From Bacteroidales bacterium UBA4116 (lineage in GTDB: Bacteria > Bacteroidota > Bacteroidia > Bacteroidales > Tannerellaceae), in contig DFXE01000010.1 of NCBI GenBank assembly GCA_002381645.1, forward strand, positions 67,554 to 131,553: a DNA stretch of 64,000 nt, in the 5' to 3' direction. The first letter of the stretch is position 1. Each line of letters starts with the position of its first letter. Under the pieces are notes generated by a model. It made no database searches, had not been told where the DNA came from, and saw nothing but the letters and a program-made list of their open reading frames with translations. The position numbers and the translations under genes were made by a program. Positions 1-7,395 of this stretch are shown here, piece after piece.

Positions 1-1439
1 TCGCTTTGCCAGCCCTGTGTGAAGATGCGGCGGATGTTGCTGTCCGATTGTCCTTCGGCTTCTATGGTGAACTGTCCGGTAAGCGTTCCTTTATCATCGA
101 GGGTGTTATTAGCCTTGATGCGCACATAATGATTTTCGGGGGGAGAAACCGGCGTGAGGCATAGATCCGAACCTTCGGGCACTCCCGGAAGGTAGTTCTG
201 TTGTTGTTCGGCGCTGCTCCATAATTCGCGGCAGAAAGGTACCCAGGTCGGATCGAGCGGCATATAGGTGCCGTTCGATAATTTGACTACCGCTACACAA
301 TGGTTAAAATGGTCGGCAGGTATACTTTCCACGCGGCTTCCCGCCATGGTCATCGCCGGATAGGCTTCGAAACCGGCCATCCGCAGGAAAGAGATCAGCG
401 TTCCGGCAATATCCTTACATACGCCGCAACGGTCGGTATAATTCATTTTAGTGTTATGGAGCGTATATCCTTCTCCTTTTCCCATACTGATGCCCGAATA
501 GCGGATATTATCGGCTACCCAGTGGGTCAGTACGGCGATCTTTTCCATTTCAGTTGTTTTTCCCTTTATCAGTTCGTCAACCTTCTTCTGCGCTTCCGGC
601 AGTGGGTCGAAACTTCCGTAATCTTCGTTTACCTTATAAAACCATAACGATTTTTCCTGCCATTTGGGAGTAGACGACATAAAGAGTTTTGGAGCGGCAT
701 CGAAAAGGTCTACCATATTGGGTTCGCGCTTGAACGGCATAGCGTCTGCCATTGAAAAAATGTACGTTTTCATATCACCTTCATACCGCATGGAAGAGGT
801 ACATTCGCCCTGGTAAAACTGGAACTGTAATTCCTTTTCCATCGGCACGGATACTTTATATACCTTTTTTACCGTAGGGTATTCCACCCAAAAAGGAACG
901 ATATCGTAAAATTGTCCGCGCATGGGAGGAATAAAACGTGAATCGTCATTCGTTCCCGACAACAGGGCATAGGTAAATCCCTTCTTTGCAATTTCGTACT
1001 CCACAATATCACCCGGCTGCAACCATCCCACTTCAAGCATGATCTGACGCGCTCCCCAGAAGATAGCCCGTGCGGGAGCAACATAATCGTATGCCCGGGT
1101 TACATCTAAATTCACCACATCGCCGTTTGCCCGGTATATCAGTGCGTAACGGAATTCCGCAAAAGCTGTCAACGGATCGTAATCGTATATAATGGTGCGG
1201 TTATCGACCGCCCCTTTGGGCGTTAACACTTTAAATGCTTTATATACGGCGAACGAGCCTGATCCGGTAGGTTCCACCGACACGGAAATACTGTCGAGCA
1301 GTGTTACTGCATCAAAGCCTTTGTATGTTTCGGGTTTCTCCAGCGTCGGGTCCTGCGGAAACCTGCAAACCTCGCCATCCTGGGCTAACGCGCTGAAACA
1401 GCAGAAAAAACATAATGCTATAACTGTAAGGTATCTCAT
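1..1439 (-). CDS. DUF3857/transglutaminase-like exported protein (3' end beyond window)
   Basis: About 479 codons are visible, starting MRYLTVIALCFFCCFSALAQ, a clear signal peptide, and the frame stays open to the left edge, so the C-terminus is missing. The first ~300 residues look like the DUF3857 beta-rich domain that precedes transglutaminase-like folds in Bacteroidetes. A transglutaminase/papain-like core follows: RCGVCKD supplies the probable nucleophile (about Cys341), DHFNHCVAV the His (about 379), and MPLDPTW the Asp (about 394), in the family order Cys-His-Asp. It probably acts in the periplasm or outer envelope. Its substrate is unknown; proteins of this type are often peptidases rather than true crosslinking enzymes. 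It has no same-strand partner upstream. Confidence is high for the family and low for the function. Confidence 0.85.
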   Translation of the reverse strand, partial: MRYLTVIALCFFCCFSALAQDGEVCRFPQDPTLEKPETYKGFDAVTLLDSISVSVEPTGSGSFAVYKAFKVLTPKGAVDNRTIIYDYDPLTAFAEFRYALIYRANGDVVNLDVTRAYDYVAPARAIFWGARQIMLEVGWLQPGDIVEYEIAKKGFTYALLSGTNDDSRFIPPMRGQFYDIVPFWVEYPTVKKVYKVSVPMEKELQFQFYQGECTSSMRYEGDMKTYIFSMADAMPFKREPNMVDLFDAAPKLFMSSTPKWQEKSLWFYKVNEDYGSFDPLPEAQKKVDELIKGKTTEMEKIAVLTHWVADNIRYSGISMGKGEGYTLHNTKMNYTDRCGVCKDIAGTLISFLRMAGFEAYPAMTMAGSRVESIPADHFNHCVAVVKLSNGTYMPLDPTWVPFCRELWSSAEQQQNYLPGVPEGSDLCLTPVSPPENHYVRIKANNTLDDKGTLTGQFTIEAEGQSDSNIRRIFTQGWQS

Positions 1440-2231
1440 AGGTATGTTGTAATTAAATTAGTTTTAACCGCTAAGGTAAGATTTTTCACCGACAGCATCG
1501 CAATGGATATATAAAACTTCTCCTTTCCTTTTCACGCTATCGAAAATGATAAAGCCCAAACGTGTGCATGTATATATGAATTCATGGAATCGTTGTGCCA
1601 ATACACCCCTTCAGGATAAGTTTCCGCCACGGTCCCCTATCTGTCACTTGTGGTTTTAATTTATTGTTTTTCAGGTTAATATAGGTGAATGATGACCATG
1701 CTTTATCTTTCACCTATCTTTCACCTTTTTTCCGGTAGCAAACAAAATGCCGGCCCTATGTTTTTTGTTCTTTTATTCATTGAATAACAAAAACAGGTGT
1801 GTATTAATAAATCAATTCCGTTTCCGAATCTGTTATTTTTACTGCCCTCCCCGTATGTTTTTAATGAACGGTACCTGTCTTGTTAGTGTAAAACCCATTA
1901 TCCATAAATGTTTTAACTGGAGTTAAAACTATTTTTAACGCCCGTTAAAAGAAAGTTTCACAAGGGTGAAATTTATATTTCACCCTTGTGAAATGCATAA
2001 TATGTTATATGTTAGCATTACATGCTCTTTACTTATATACTAACTCTTCATTAGTTTTGTCTTTAAAATGGATGGAGGTGGAAGTTATTTTAATAAGTGG
2101 AAGATCATCATCCACTCATTATATGTTGATAAGCAGTTGATTATATCTTAAAATGGAAGGTGAAGGGTAGTTGTTGATATCTAATGTGTTTTATCAATAA
2201 AAGAGATAGTATTGTATTTTCACTACTATTT
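1440..2231. other. Long non-coding stretch with palindromes and GGTGAAA-type motifs
   Basis: No convincing gene was found here. The stretch contains two direct CTTTCACC motifs (1707-1714 and 1718-1725), the three hairpins described separately at 1911-1993, and a GGTGAAG motif near 2160. A short plus-strand frame at 2184-2378 is antisense to the lipoprotein gene and is not supported. Confidence 0.6.
1911..1993. repeat. Cluster of three perfect hairpins
   Basis: Three consecutive perfect inverted repeats are seen. TTTTAACT (1911-1918) pairs with AGTTAAAA (1921-1928). TTTTAACG (1933-1940) pairs with CGTTAAAA (1943-1950). TTTCACAAGGGTGAAAT (1956-1972) pairs with ATTTCACCCTTGTGAAA (1977-1993) across a TTAT loop. 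No T-run follows on either strand, so a simple intrinsic terminator is not the best reading. The outer arms of the largest hairpin carry the GGTGAAA motif seen in other non-coding parts of the window. Confidence 0.75.
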
Positions 2232-2696
2232 TTATTTGATAATAGTAAAATAGGGTTCGTTCCTACCGGAAGGATCTTCCCATTTCTCTTCATTATTATA
2301 TATCACCTTTGTGAGCCTGCTTTTATCCTTAAAGCTACATATTATTGTATCGGTATCGTGTTCATTCCATTGGACTAATGTAGTTGTTTCTTTTTCTGAA
2401 ATATCAGCATCTATGCCGATAACATGCCTACTATCATGTTTTGTAAAATAATAATATTTATAATCACCCATATTATTAAATTGCAATTTTGGTTTTCCAT
2501 CCCTTATATAGTAAATCCGTATAGTTTCTCTGGAAATAGCATGAGGATAGTCCGGGTTTAAAAGATCATTACCCTTTGAATCTGATATACCAATTAACGG
2601 GAAACTATTTGGTGTAGGAGATATCGGATAATCTTTCTTACACCTTGCAAAAAATAAAACAAATACAATTAATGGAATATAAATAAATGATTTCAT
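2232..2696 (-). CDS. Small lipoprotein, paralogue 1 of the C10-peptidase array
   Basis: 154 residues. The N-terminus MKSFIYIPLIVFVLFFARC is a lipoprotein signal with the lipidated Cys at about 19. The mature part shares with its three neighbours the blocks IRIYYIRDGKPKLQF, WNEHDTDT and the C-terminal tail WEDPSGRNEPYFTIIK. I do not recognise the family. The start lies 2 bp after the stop of paralogue 2, so the two are co-transcribed. The first ~75 bp, encoding the signal peptide, are identical to those of paralogue 2, which suggests recent duplication or gene conversion. Its place downstream of a C10 peptidase suggests an inhibitor or partner of that enzyme, as small inhibitors accompany C10 proteases in other bacteria; this is inference only. 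Confidence 0.75.
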   Translation of the reverse strand: MKSFIYIPLIVFVLFFARCKKDYPISPTPNSFPLIGISDSKGNDLLNPDYPHAISRETIRIYYIRDGKPKLQFNNMGDYKYYYFTKHDSRHVIGIDADISEKETTTLVQWNEHDTDTIICSFKDKSRLTKVIYNNEEKWEDPSGRNEPYFTIIK

Positions 2697-2698
2697 GT

Positions 2699-3166
2699 TT
2701 ATTTGATGATAGTGAAATAAGGTCTATTCCTTCCAGAAGGATCTTCCCATTCTAACTCATTATTAAATAATATTTTTGTAATTAAGCCACCTTTCTTAAT
2801 ATTGCATATTAATGTATCCGTATCATATTCATTCCATTTTATAAGAGTAGTTGTTTGTTTGGCTGAAAAATCTATATAAATTTCAATAATATACTGATTA
2901 TTATAATTCGTTATGTTATAAAAATACATATTGTCCTTTATATTATTTACCTGCAACTTTTCTTTTCCGTCCCGTATGTAATAAATCCGGATGGATTTGA
3001 CATCGAAAGCATTTTCATATTCAGGATTAAGAAGATTATTTCCATTTGAATCTTTAACTATTATAGCTGGTACTCCATTTGGAATAGGAGATATCAGATA
3101 ATCTTTCTTACACCTTGCAAAAAATAAAACAAATACAATTAATGGAATATAAATAAATGATTTCAT
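2699..3166 (-). CDS. Small lipoprotein, paralogue 2 of the C10-peptidase array
   Basis: 155 residues from the ATG at 3166. A longer frame begins at 3220, but the extra 18 residues are non-signal sequence overlapping the previous gene, whereas starting at 3166 gives the lipoprotein signal MKSFIYIPLIVFVLFFARC. The body has the family blocks IRIYYIRDGKEKLQV, WNEYDTDT and WEDPSGRNRPYFTIIK. It starts 2 bp after the stop of paralogue 3. It differs from paralogue 1 in the middle (residues ~25-110) while sharing an identical signal-peptide coding tract. The function is unknown. Confidence 0.75.
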   Translation of the reverse strand: MKSFIYIPLIVFVLFFARCKKDYLISPIPNGVPAIIVKDSNGNNLLNPEYENAFDVKSIRIYYIRDGKEKLQVNNIKDNMYFYNITNYNNQYIIEIYIDFSAKQTTTLIKWNEYDTDTLICNIKKGGLITKILFNNELEWEDPSGRNRPYFTIIK

Positions 3167-3168
3167 GT

Positions 3169-3639
3169 TTATTTGATGATTGTGAAATAAGATCTGTTCC
3201 TTCCAGAAGGATCTTCCCATTTTAATTCGTTATTATACATTATTCTTGTAAGTCTATTCCTGTCTTTGATAGTGCAAATCATTGTATCTGTATCATGTTC
3301 GTTCCATTTAATGAGTGTTGTAGTTTCTTTTTCAGAAATATCCACATATATACCAATTGCATATTCGCTTTCATTTTTTGTGAGATCGAAAAAGTAAAAG
3401 TTATCGTTTACATTACTGAACTGCAATTTAGGTTTTCCATCCCGTATGTAGTAAATCCGGATTATATCCGTAGAAAAACCGTTTTTATTTGCCGGATCTA
3501 ATAGATTATTTCCGTTGGCATCCTTAACTATTATTTTAGGTACACTATTAGGTGGCAAAGACGGTTCGGCATCTTTATTACAAGAAATACCTATAACTGT
3601 AAACCAAATCATTAAAATAAATATAAATATATTTTTCAT
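3169..3639 (-). CDS. Small lipoprotein, paralogue 3 of the C10-peptidase array
   Basis: 156 residues. The signal peptide MKNIFIFILMIWFTVIGISC differs from those of paralogues 1 and 2 but has the same lipobox layout. The mature protein keeps the family blocks IRIYYIRDGKPKLQF, ISEKETTTLIKWNEHDTDT and WEDPSGRNRSYFTIIK. It lies 25 bp downstream of the C10 pseudogene remnant, which mirrors the placement of paralogue 4 behind the intact peptidase. The family is not recognised. A periplasmic or surface-anchored partner of the peptidase is the simplest guess. Confidence 0.75.
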   Translation of the reverse strand: MKNIFIFILMIWFTVIGISCNKDAEPSLPPNSVPKIIVKDANGNNLLDPANKNGFSTDIIRIYYIRDGKPKLQFSNVNDNFYFFDLTKNESEYAIGIYVDISEKETTTLIKWNEHDTDTMICTIKDRNRLTRIMYNNELKWEDPSGRNRSYFTIIK

Positions 3640-3664
3640 ATAATAGTTTTAATAGGACATTGAA

Positions 3665-4157
3665 TTATGGAATAATGTTTTGGGTCATTTTTCTATTAAT
3701 ATTATAGTTATGGTTACCGGGGTTAAATGCAGAATTAAGAAACCAGCCGTTAAAATCTTTACTCCAACCCCAATTCATACTTAAATGGATTGTTTTATAT
3801 ATACGGTAGGTTTGTTTCTTCTTCGGGAGGAAGGTCCTGGTCGTTTTCGCGGGTTTTTATTTTTTCGATTCCCGATAGTTTATTCCATTGGTATTGTATT
3901 CCTTCTTCCTGGGGTATGGAATTTTCTTTCAGGTATTGTATCTGTTCCTGTATCTCTTCCATCCAGATAAGTAAACCGCCTGGATAATCGGCCTTATCCG
4001 TATCAAAATAGCCGTTTTCCGAATAAGCTAATACCGGAAATAAGCGGTTGTCGGCGGAAATAATGACATACCCCCCGTCCTCATAATTGGTTACATACAT
4101 CGATGTTTCGGATTTCTCATTCTGGATATCAGCAATTCCTTTTATCTGTTTCTTCAC
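3665..4157 (-). pseudogene. Degenerate C10 (streptopain-like) peptidase copy
   Basis: Read from 4157, this copies residues ~63-180 of the intact neighbouring peptidase (4646-5815) almost exactly: prodomain blocks GGYVIISADNRLFPVLAYSE and GIEKIKTRENDQDLPPEEE are present. An extra T near 3815-3820 then breaks the frame. After correction the sequence passes directly from QTYR to IYKTIHLSMNWGW and on to a C-terminus ending at 3665. Residues corresponding to ~181-345, including the catalytic Cys and His, are deleted. The 5' end is also gone: the copy begins directly behind the lipoprotein stop at 4166, without a signal peptide. An open frame alone (3795-4157) would be misread as a 120-residue protein. 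It cannot be an active protease, though the surviving prodomain could in principle still be made. Confidence 0.85.
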
Positions 4158-4165
4158 TACTATTT

Positions 4166-4630
4166 TTATTTGATAATTGTAAAATAGGGTTCGTTCCTAC
4201 CGGAAGGATCTTCCCATTTCTCTTCATTATTATAGATCACTTTAGTAAGCCTACTTTTATCATTAAACCTGCATATCATTGTATCGGTATCGTGTTCATT
4301 CCATTGGATAAGTGTTGTTGTTTCTTTTGCGGATATATCTGCTTGTATGGCGATAATATGTGTATCGTAATGTTTTGTCAGGTAAAAATATGCATATTGA
4401 CCAATACTGTTATACTGTAATTTCGGCTTTCCATTCCGTATATAATAAATTCGTATAATCTCAGTAGGTATAGCATTTTCATTCTCGGGATTTAACAGAT
4501 CATTACCCTTTATATCTACTACACTTATTAAAGGGAAACTATTAGGAGTCGGAACATCATCCACTTTATTGCATGTACTAAATAAAAGTATAAATCCATT
4601 TAATAATAAATAAGTAAATAAATCTTTCAT
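4166..4630 (-). CDS. Small lipoprotein, paralogue 4 of the C10-peptidase array
   Basis: 154 residues. It begins MKDLFTYLLLNGFILLFSTC, a lipoprotein signal with Cys at about 20. Family blocks IRIYYIRNGKPKLQY, ISAKETTTLIQWNEHDTDT and WEDPSGRNEPYFTIIK are present. It lies 15 bp downstream of the C10 peptidase and on the same strand, so the pair forms a likely peptidase-partner unit. The ~40 bp around its stop codon nearly match those around the stop of paralogue 1, consistent with repeated duplication of the unit. The function is unknown. Confidence 0.75.
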   Translation of the reverse strand: MKDLFTYLLLNGFILLFSTCNKVDDVPTPNSFPLISVVDIKGNDLLNPENENAIPTEIIRIYYIRNGKPKLQYNSIGQYAYFYLTKHYDTHIIAIQADISAKETTTLIQWNEHDTDTMICRFNDKSRLTKVIYNNEEKWEDPSGRNEPYFTIIK

Positions 4631-4645
4631 ATTTTTATTATTAAT

Positions 4646-5815
4646 TTATGGTGTGATATTATAAACCATTTTTTTATCACGGTCGAAATTATATTTATCT
4701 GGATTAAATTGAGAACTTAGATACCAATTATCGTATTTTCCACCCCAACCCCAATTCATATGTAAATGAATTGTTTTATAAATCATCCCTGCTATAGGGT
4801 ATATATATTCACGAGCTCCGTCGCATACCCATGCGTGACCTCCGTTTCCATTTGAATCCACTGCTAATAATATGACGGGAAGACGCGCAAAAACATTATT
4901 TAATACTACGCGTGAATCATAATTATCCATAACCGCATTGCTGTAATTAAATGAATTTTTCAATAGTTTAGGTATGTCATAATTAATATCAACGGCAGTA
5001 CTTCCACATTTATATTTTATGTTGCTGCCTAAGAAATTATGTATGCCCATCATAAGCGACTGTGTATAAAAAGATGCTTTATCATCAGGCATTTGATTCC
5101 ATTGATAATTACTTGGATATTGATGGTACTTGAGTATCTGGGCTATTGCAATAGGATTGCATCCTACTAATGCCCTTTTGCAATCATTGCAGCAACCGCA
5201 ATTATCATTCATTTGTTTCATTTTTGCATTATAAGGATGATGTTGATGCCAACGGGTTGTCAGTAGGGGCCCTATGGTACGGTAGGTTTGTTCTTCTTCG
5301 GGGGGCAGGTCCTGGTCGTTTTCGCGGGTTTTTATTTTTTCGATGCCCGATAATTTATTCCATTGGTATTGTATTCCTTCTTCCTGGGGTATGGAATTTT
5401 CTTTTAGGTATTGTATCTGTTCCTGTATCTCTTCCATCCAGATAAGTAAACCACCGGGATAATCGGCCTTATCCGTATCAAAATAGCCGTTTTCCGAATA
5501 AGCTAATACCGGAAATAAGCGGTTGTCGGCGGAAATAATGACATACCCCCCGTCCTCATAATTGGTTACATACATCGATGTTTCGGATTTGTCATTCTTG
5601 ATATCAGCAATTCCTTTTATTTGTTTCTTATTCTGAAGCAACGAGGTGGAACGGGTAGGAATGCCCCCTTCTTCAAAATCGAGGTTTAAAACAATTTCTT
5701 TTACTAATGCTTCAGACACAAAATGCGGATCATTTTCGATATCTTCTTCTATGATATTTATGTTTTGTTCATTACAACCATAAAATAGCATACACATCCA
5801 ATGAAGGATAATCAT
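4646..5815 (-). CDS. C10 family cysteine peptidase (streptopain/SpeB-like)
   Basis: 389 residues from the ATG at 5815. Residues ~60-140 form the Spi/C10 prodomain (MYVTNYEDGGYVIISADNR). The catalytic domain follows, with Cys219 in ALVGCNPIAIAQILKYHQYP and His327 in GHAWVCDG, then the conserved MNWGWGG loop, as in streptopain and the Bacteroides C10 proteases. The expected activity is secreted thiol proteolysis after prodomain removal. MIILHWMCMLFYGC looks like a lipoprotein signal core but lacks the positively charged N-terminus; an upstream ATG at 5838 (MRKRLFS) would supply it but is one base out of frame. The gene may therefore carry a 5' frameshift. It is the first gene of the peptidase/lipoprotein array, and the region is AT-richer than its surroundings, suggesting acquisition. 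Confidence 0.85.
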   Translation of the reverse strand: MIILHWMCMLFYGCNEQNINIIEEDIENDPHFVSEALVKEIVLNLDFEEGGIPTRSTSLLQNKKQIKGIADIKNDKSETSMYVTNYEDGGYVIISADNRLFPVLAYSENGYFDTDKADYPGGLLIWMEEIQEQIQYLKENSIPQEEGIQYQWNKLSGIEKIKTRENDQDLPPEEEQTYRTIGPLLTTRWHQHHPYNAKMKQMNDNCGCCNDCKRALVGCNPIAIAQILKYHQYPSNYQWNQMPDDKASFYTQSLMMGIHNFLGSNIKYKCGSTAVDINYDIPKLLKNSFNYSNAVMDNYDSRVVLNNVFARLPVILLAVDSNGNGGHAWVCDGAREYIYPIAGMIYKTIHLHMNWGWGGKYDNWYLSSQFNPDKYNFDRDKKMVYNITP

Positions 5816-5838
5816 ACGGAAAATAATCTTTTTCTCAT

Positions 5839-6255
5839 AATAATATATTTAAGTTATAGATATGTGGTTGGCAAGATAGGGATTACTTTTTATAACCGAG
5901 TTATTTTAAAGTGGACAATATTAGGTACAGCAAATACATGTATTCATTTGTTGATCAGTTGATTAATTAATTTATAATTTATAAAAAAGTGGACAATAAA
6001 TATATACTATTATGATTTCCGGTTACAGACCGGCTTTAAATCCATTCTTTTGCGTTTTAGAAGCTCTGTTTTGCCGTTTCCGGTTAAAGGAAGGGTTTTT
6101 CCGGCGATGAGAAAAATAGAATCTTTTTTAGTGCTAAAAAACCCTGACGCATTTCTTTAATACGGTAAACCTGAAATGCATCTTTAGGATAAGATGTTGA
6201 CAGAATAAGAAAAGATAATCAAAGTTACAATGGAGGGGTGTTTAATAGAATTTAA
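5839..6255. other. Non-coding gap with 13-bp direct repeat and gene remnant
   Basis: An AT-rich stretch between the peptidase array and the efflux operon. It carries a 13-bp direct repeat AAAGTGGACAATA at 5908-5920 and 5986-5998, and the AMP-ligase remnant at about 6010-6142 described separately. No intact gene was found. Confidence 0.6.
6010..6142 (-). pseudogene. Remnant of an AMP-forming acyl-CoA ligase C-terminus (MenE-like)
   Basis: The minus-strand frame ending at the TAA at 6010-6012 reads FLIAGKTLPLTGNGKTELLK then RKRMDLK. The PLTGNGKT block is the A10 motif that carries the catalytic Lys at the C-terminus of ANL-superfamily ligases. Twenty bases are identical to the end of the menE domain of the fusion gene at 13928-15988. 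A stop codon lies ~40 codons upstream and there is no start codon, so only the tail survives. It may be a fragment of a former menE duplicate or of another adenylating enzyme. The assignment rests on one short motif. Confidence 0.5.
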
Positions 6256-7392
6256 TTACTTCACGTCATACACCCCTTTTGCTAATATTGGAATGTTAGC
6301 ATTCGTATTATCATCAGGAATAATTTCGAGCCAATCACCATTTCGTTCGCCTGTTTTGACTAAAGTCTTGCGGAAAGTGTAAACTCCGTCTTTTTCCGAA
6401 TCGAGAACCAATAAGAAACGATTGCCTTCTTCGGTAATAACAGCATCATAAGGAACACTCAGCGTATTCCGTGAATCAGCGATAAGTTGAGCTTCCACAA
6501 ACATTCCTGTTAATAGTTTTTGTTTTGTGCCGGTATCTAAAGTAGCATACACACGGATAACACGGTCATTTCCTTCTACAGATTTACCTATTTGCGAGAC
6601 TTCTGCTTCAAATACCTGGGAATCTATCTGGGGGACGGTAAATTTTACCTTTTGTCCTGTTTTCAGGTTAAACGCATTTTTTTCAAATACTGCCAGTTCT
6701 ACATGCATAGCTTGTGTTTCTATGATTTCCATGATGACATCGGTAGGAGAGACAGCCATTCCCACATTGGCGTAGATGACGGTTACATTCCCTGAAACAG
6801 GGGAGTAAACGGTGATAGATGAAGAAAATTTGCCTTGTTCCACCTGCGACGGATTTATATGAAGCATATTCAGTTTCCGGCGGAGACTTTCATAGGTAGC
6901 TTTAGCCCGTTTGTAATTACTTTCGGCTTCGAGGTATTTCTTTTGTGAAGATATTTTTTCATCGAAAAGCGTTTTTTGCCGTTCGTATTCCGACTCCAGA
7001 TAATCCATCTGCCCGGCAATTTCCATATAGGATTGCTGAAGGTCTATATATTCCGGACTTTCCAGCGTTAATAGCGGTTGCCCTTTTGTTACTTTATCAC
7101 CCACCAAGAGGGAAGTAGATTCTACATATCCGCCTATAAAAGAGGTTACCTTTGCCCTGCTTTTGGGGGGAACATCTATTTTGCCCGATGCTTTTATGGT
7201 ATGATCGAATTCCCTTTCCTGTAAAAGGGCAATCTCCATTTTCATGGAGTTGAACTGTTCACGGGTGACTTCAATCAAAGAAGAACCTTCCTGTTGGGCA
7301 TTCTCTTCTTGTGTTGATTTAGTCTCTCTTCCGCAAGAACATGTAAAAGTAATCGCTAAAACAATCCATATATAGTATGTGTATTTTTTCAT
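6256..7392 (-). CDS. RND efflux periplasmic adaptor (CusB/CzcB type)
   Basis: 378 residues. It starts MKKYTYYIWIVLAITFTCSC, a lipoprotein signal, so the adaptor is anchored to the inner membrane. Residues ~75-110 and ~190-220 form the biotinyl-lipoyl-like halves (KVTSFIGGYVES, ITVYSPVSGNVT). A helical hairpin rich in Q, E and K (~115-185) lies between them, and a beta-barrel follows (TGQKVKFTVPQ). It bridges the RND pump and the TolC-type channel. Last gene of the operon, 3 bp behind the channel gene. No Met-rich metal-binding N-terminus like that of E. coli CusB is visible, so copper/silver specificity is not implied; cobalt, zinc or cadmium are equally possible. Confidence 0.9.
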   Translation of the reverse strand: MKKYTYYIWIVLAITFTCSCGRETKSTQEENAQQEGSSLIEVTREQFNSMKMEIALLQEREFDHTIKASGKIDVPPKSRAKVTSFIGGYVESTSLLVGDKVTKGQPLLTLESPEYIDLQQSYMEIAGQMDYLESEYERQKTLFDEKISSQKKYLEAESNYKRAKATYESLRRKLNMLHINPSQVEQGKFSSSITVYSPVSGNVTVIYANVGMAVSPTDVIMEIIETQAMHVELAVFEKNAFNLKTGQKVKFTVPQIDSQVFEAEVSQIGKSVEGNDRVIRVYATLDTGTKQKLLTGMFVEAQLIADSRNTLSVPYDAVITEEGNRFLLVLDSEKDGVYTFRKTLVKTGERNGDWLEIIPDDNTNANIPILAKGVYDVK

Positions 7393-7395
7393 CTT

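Noticed and set aside
3795..4157. Apparent intact 120-residue protein
   Set aside because: It is the prodomain piece of a frameshifted and internally deleted copy of the adjacent C10 peptidase, so it is listed as a pseudogene.
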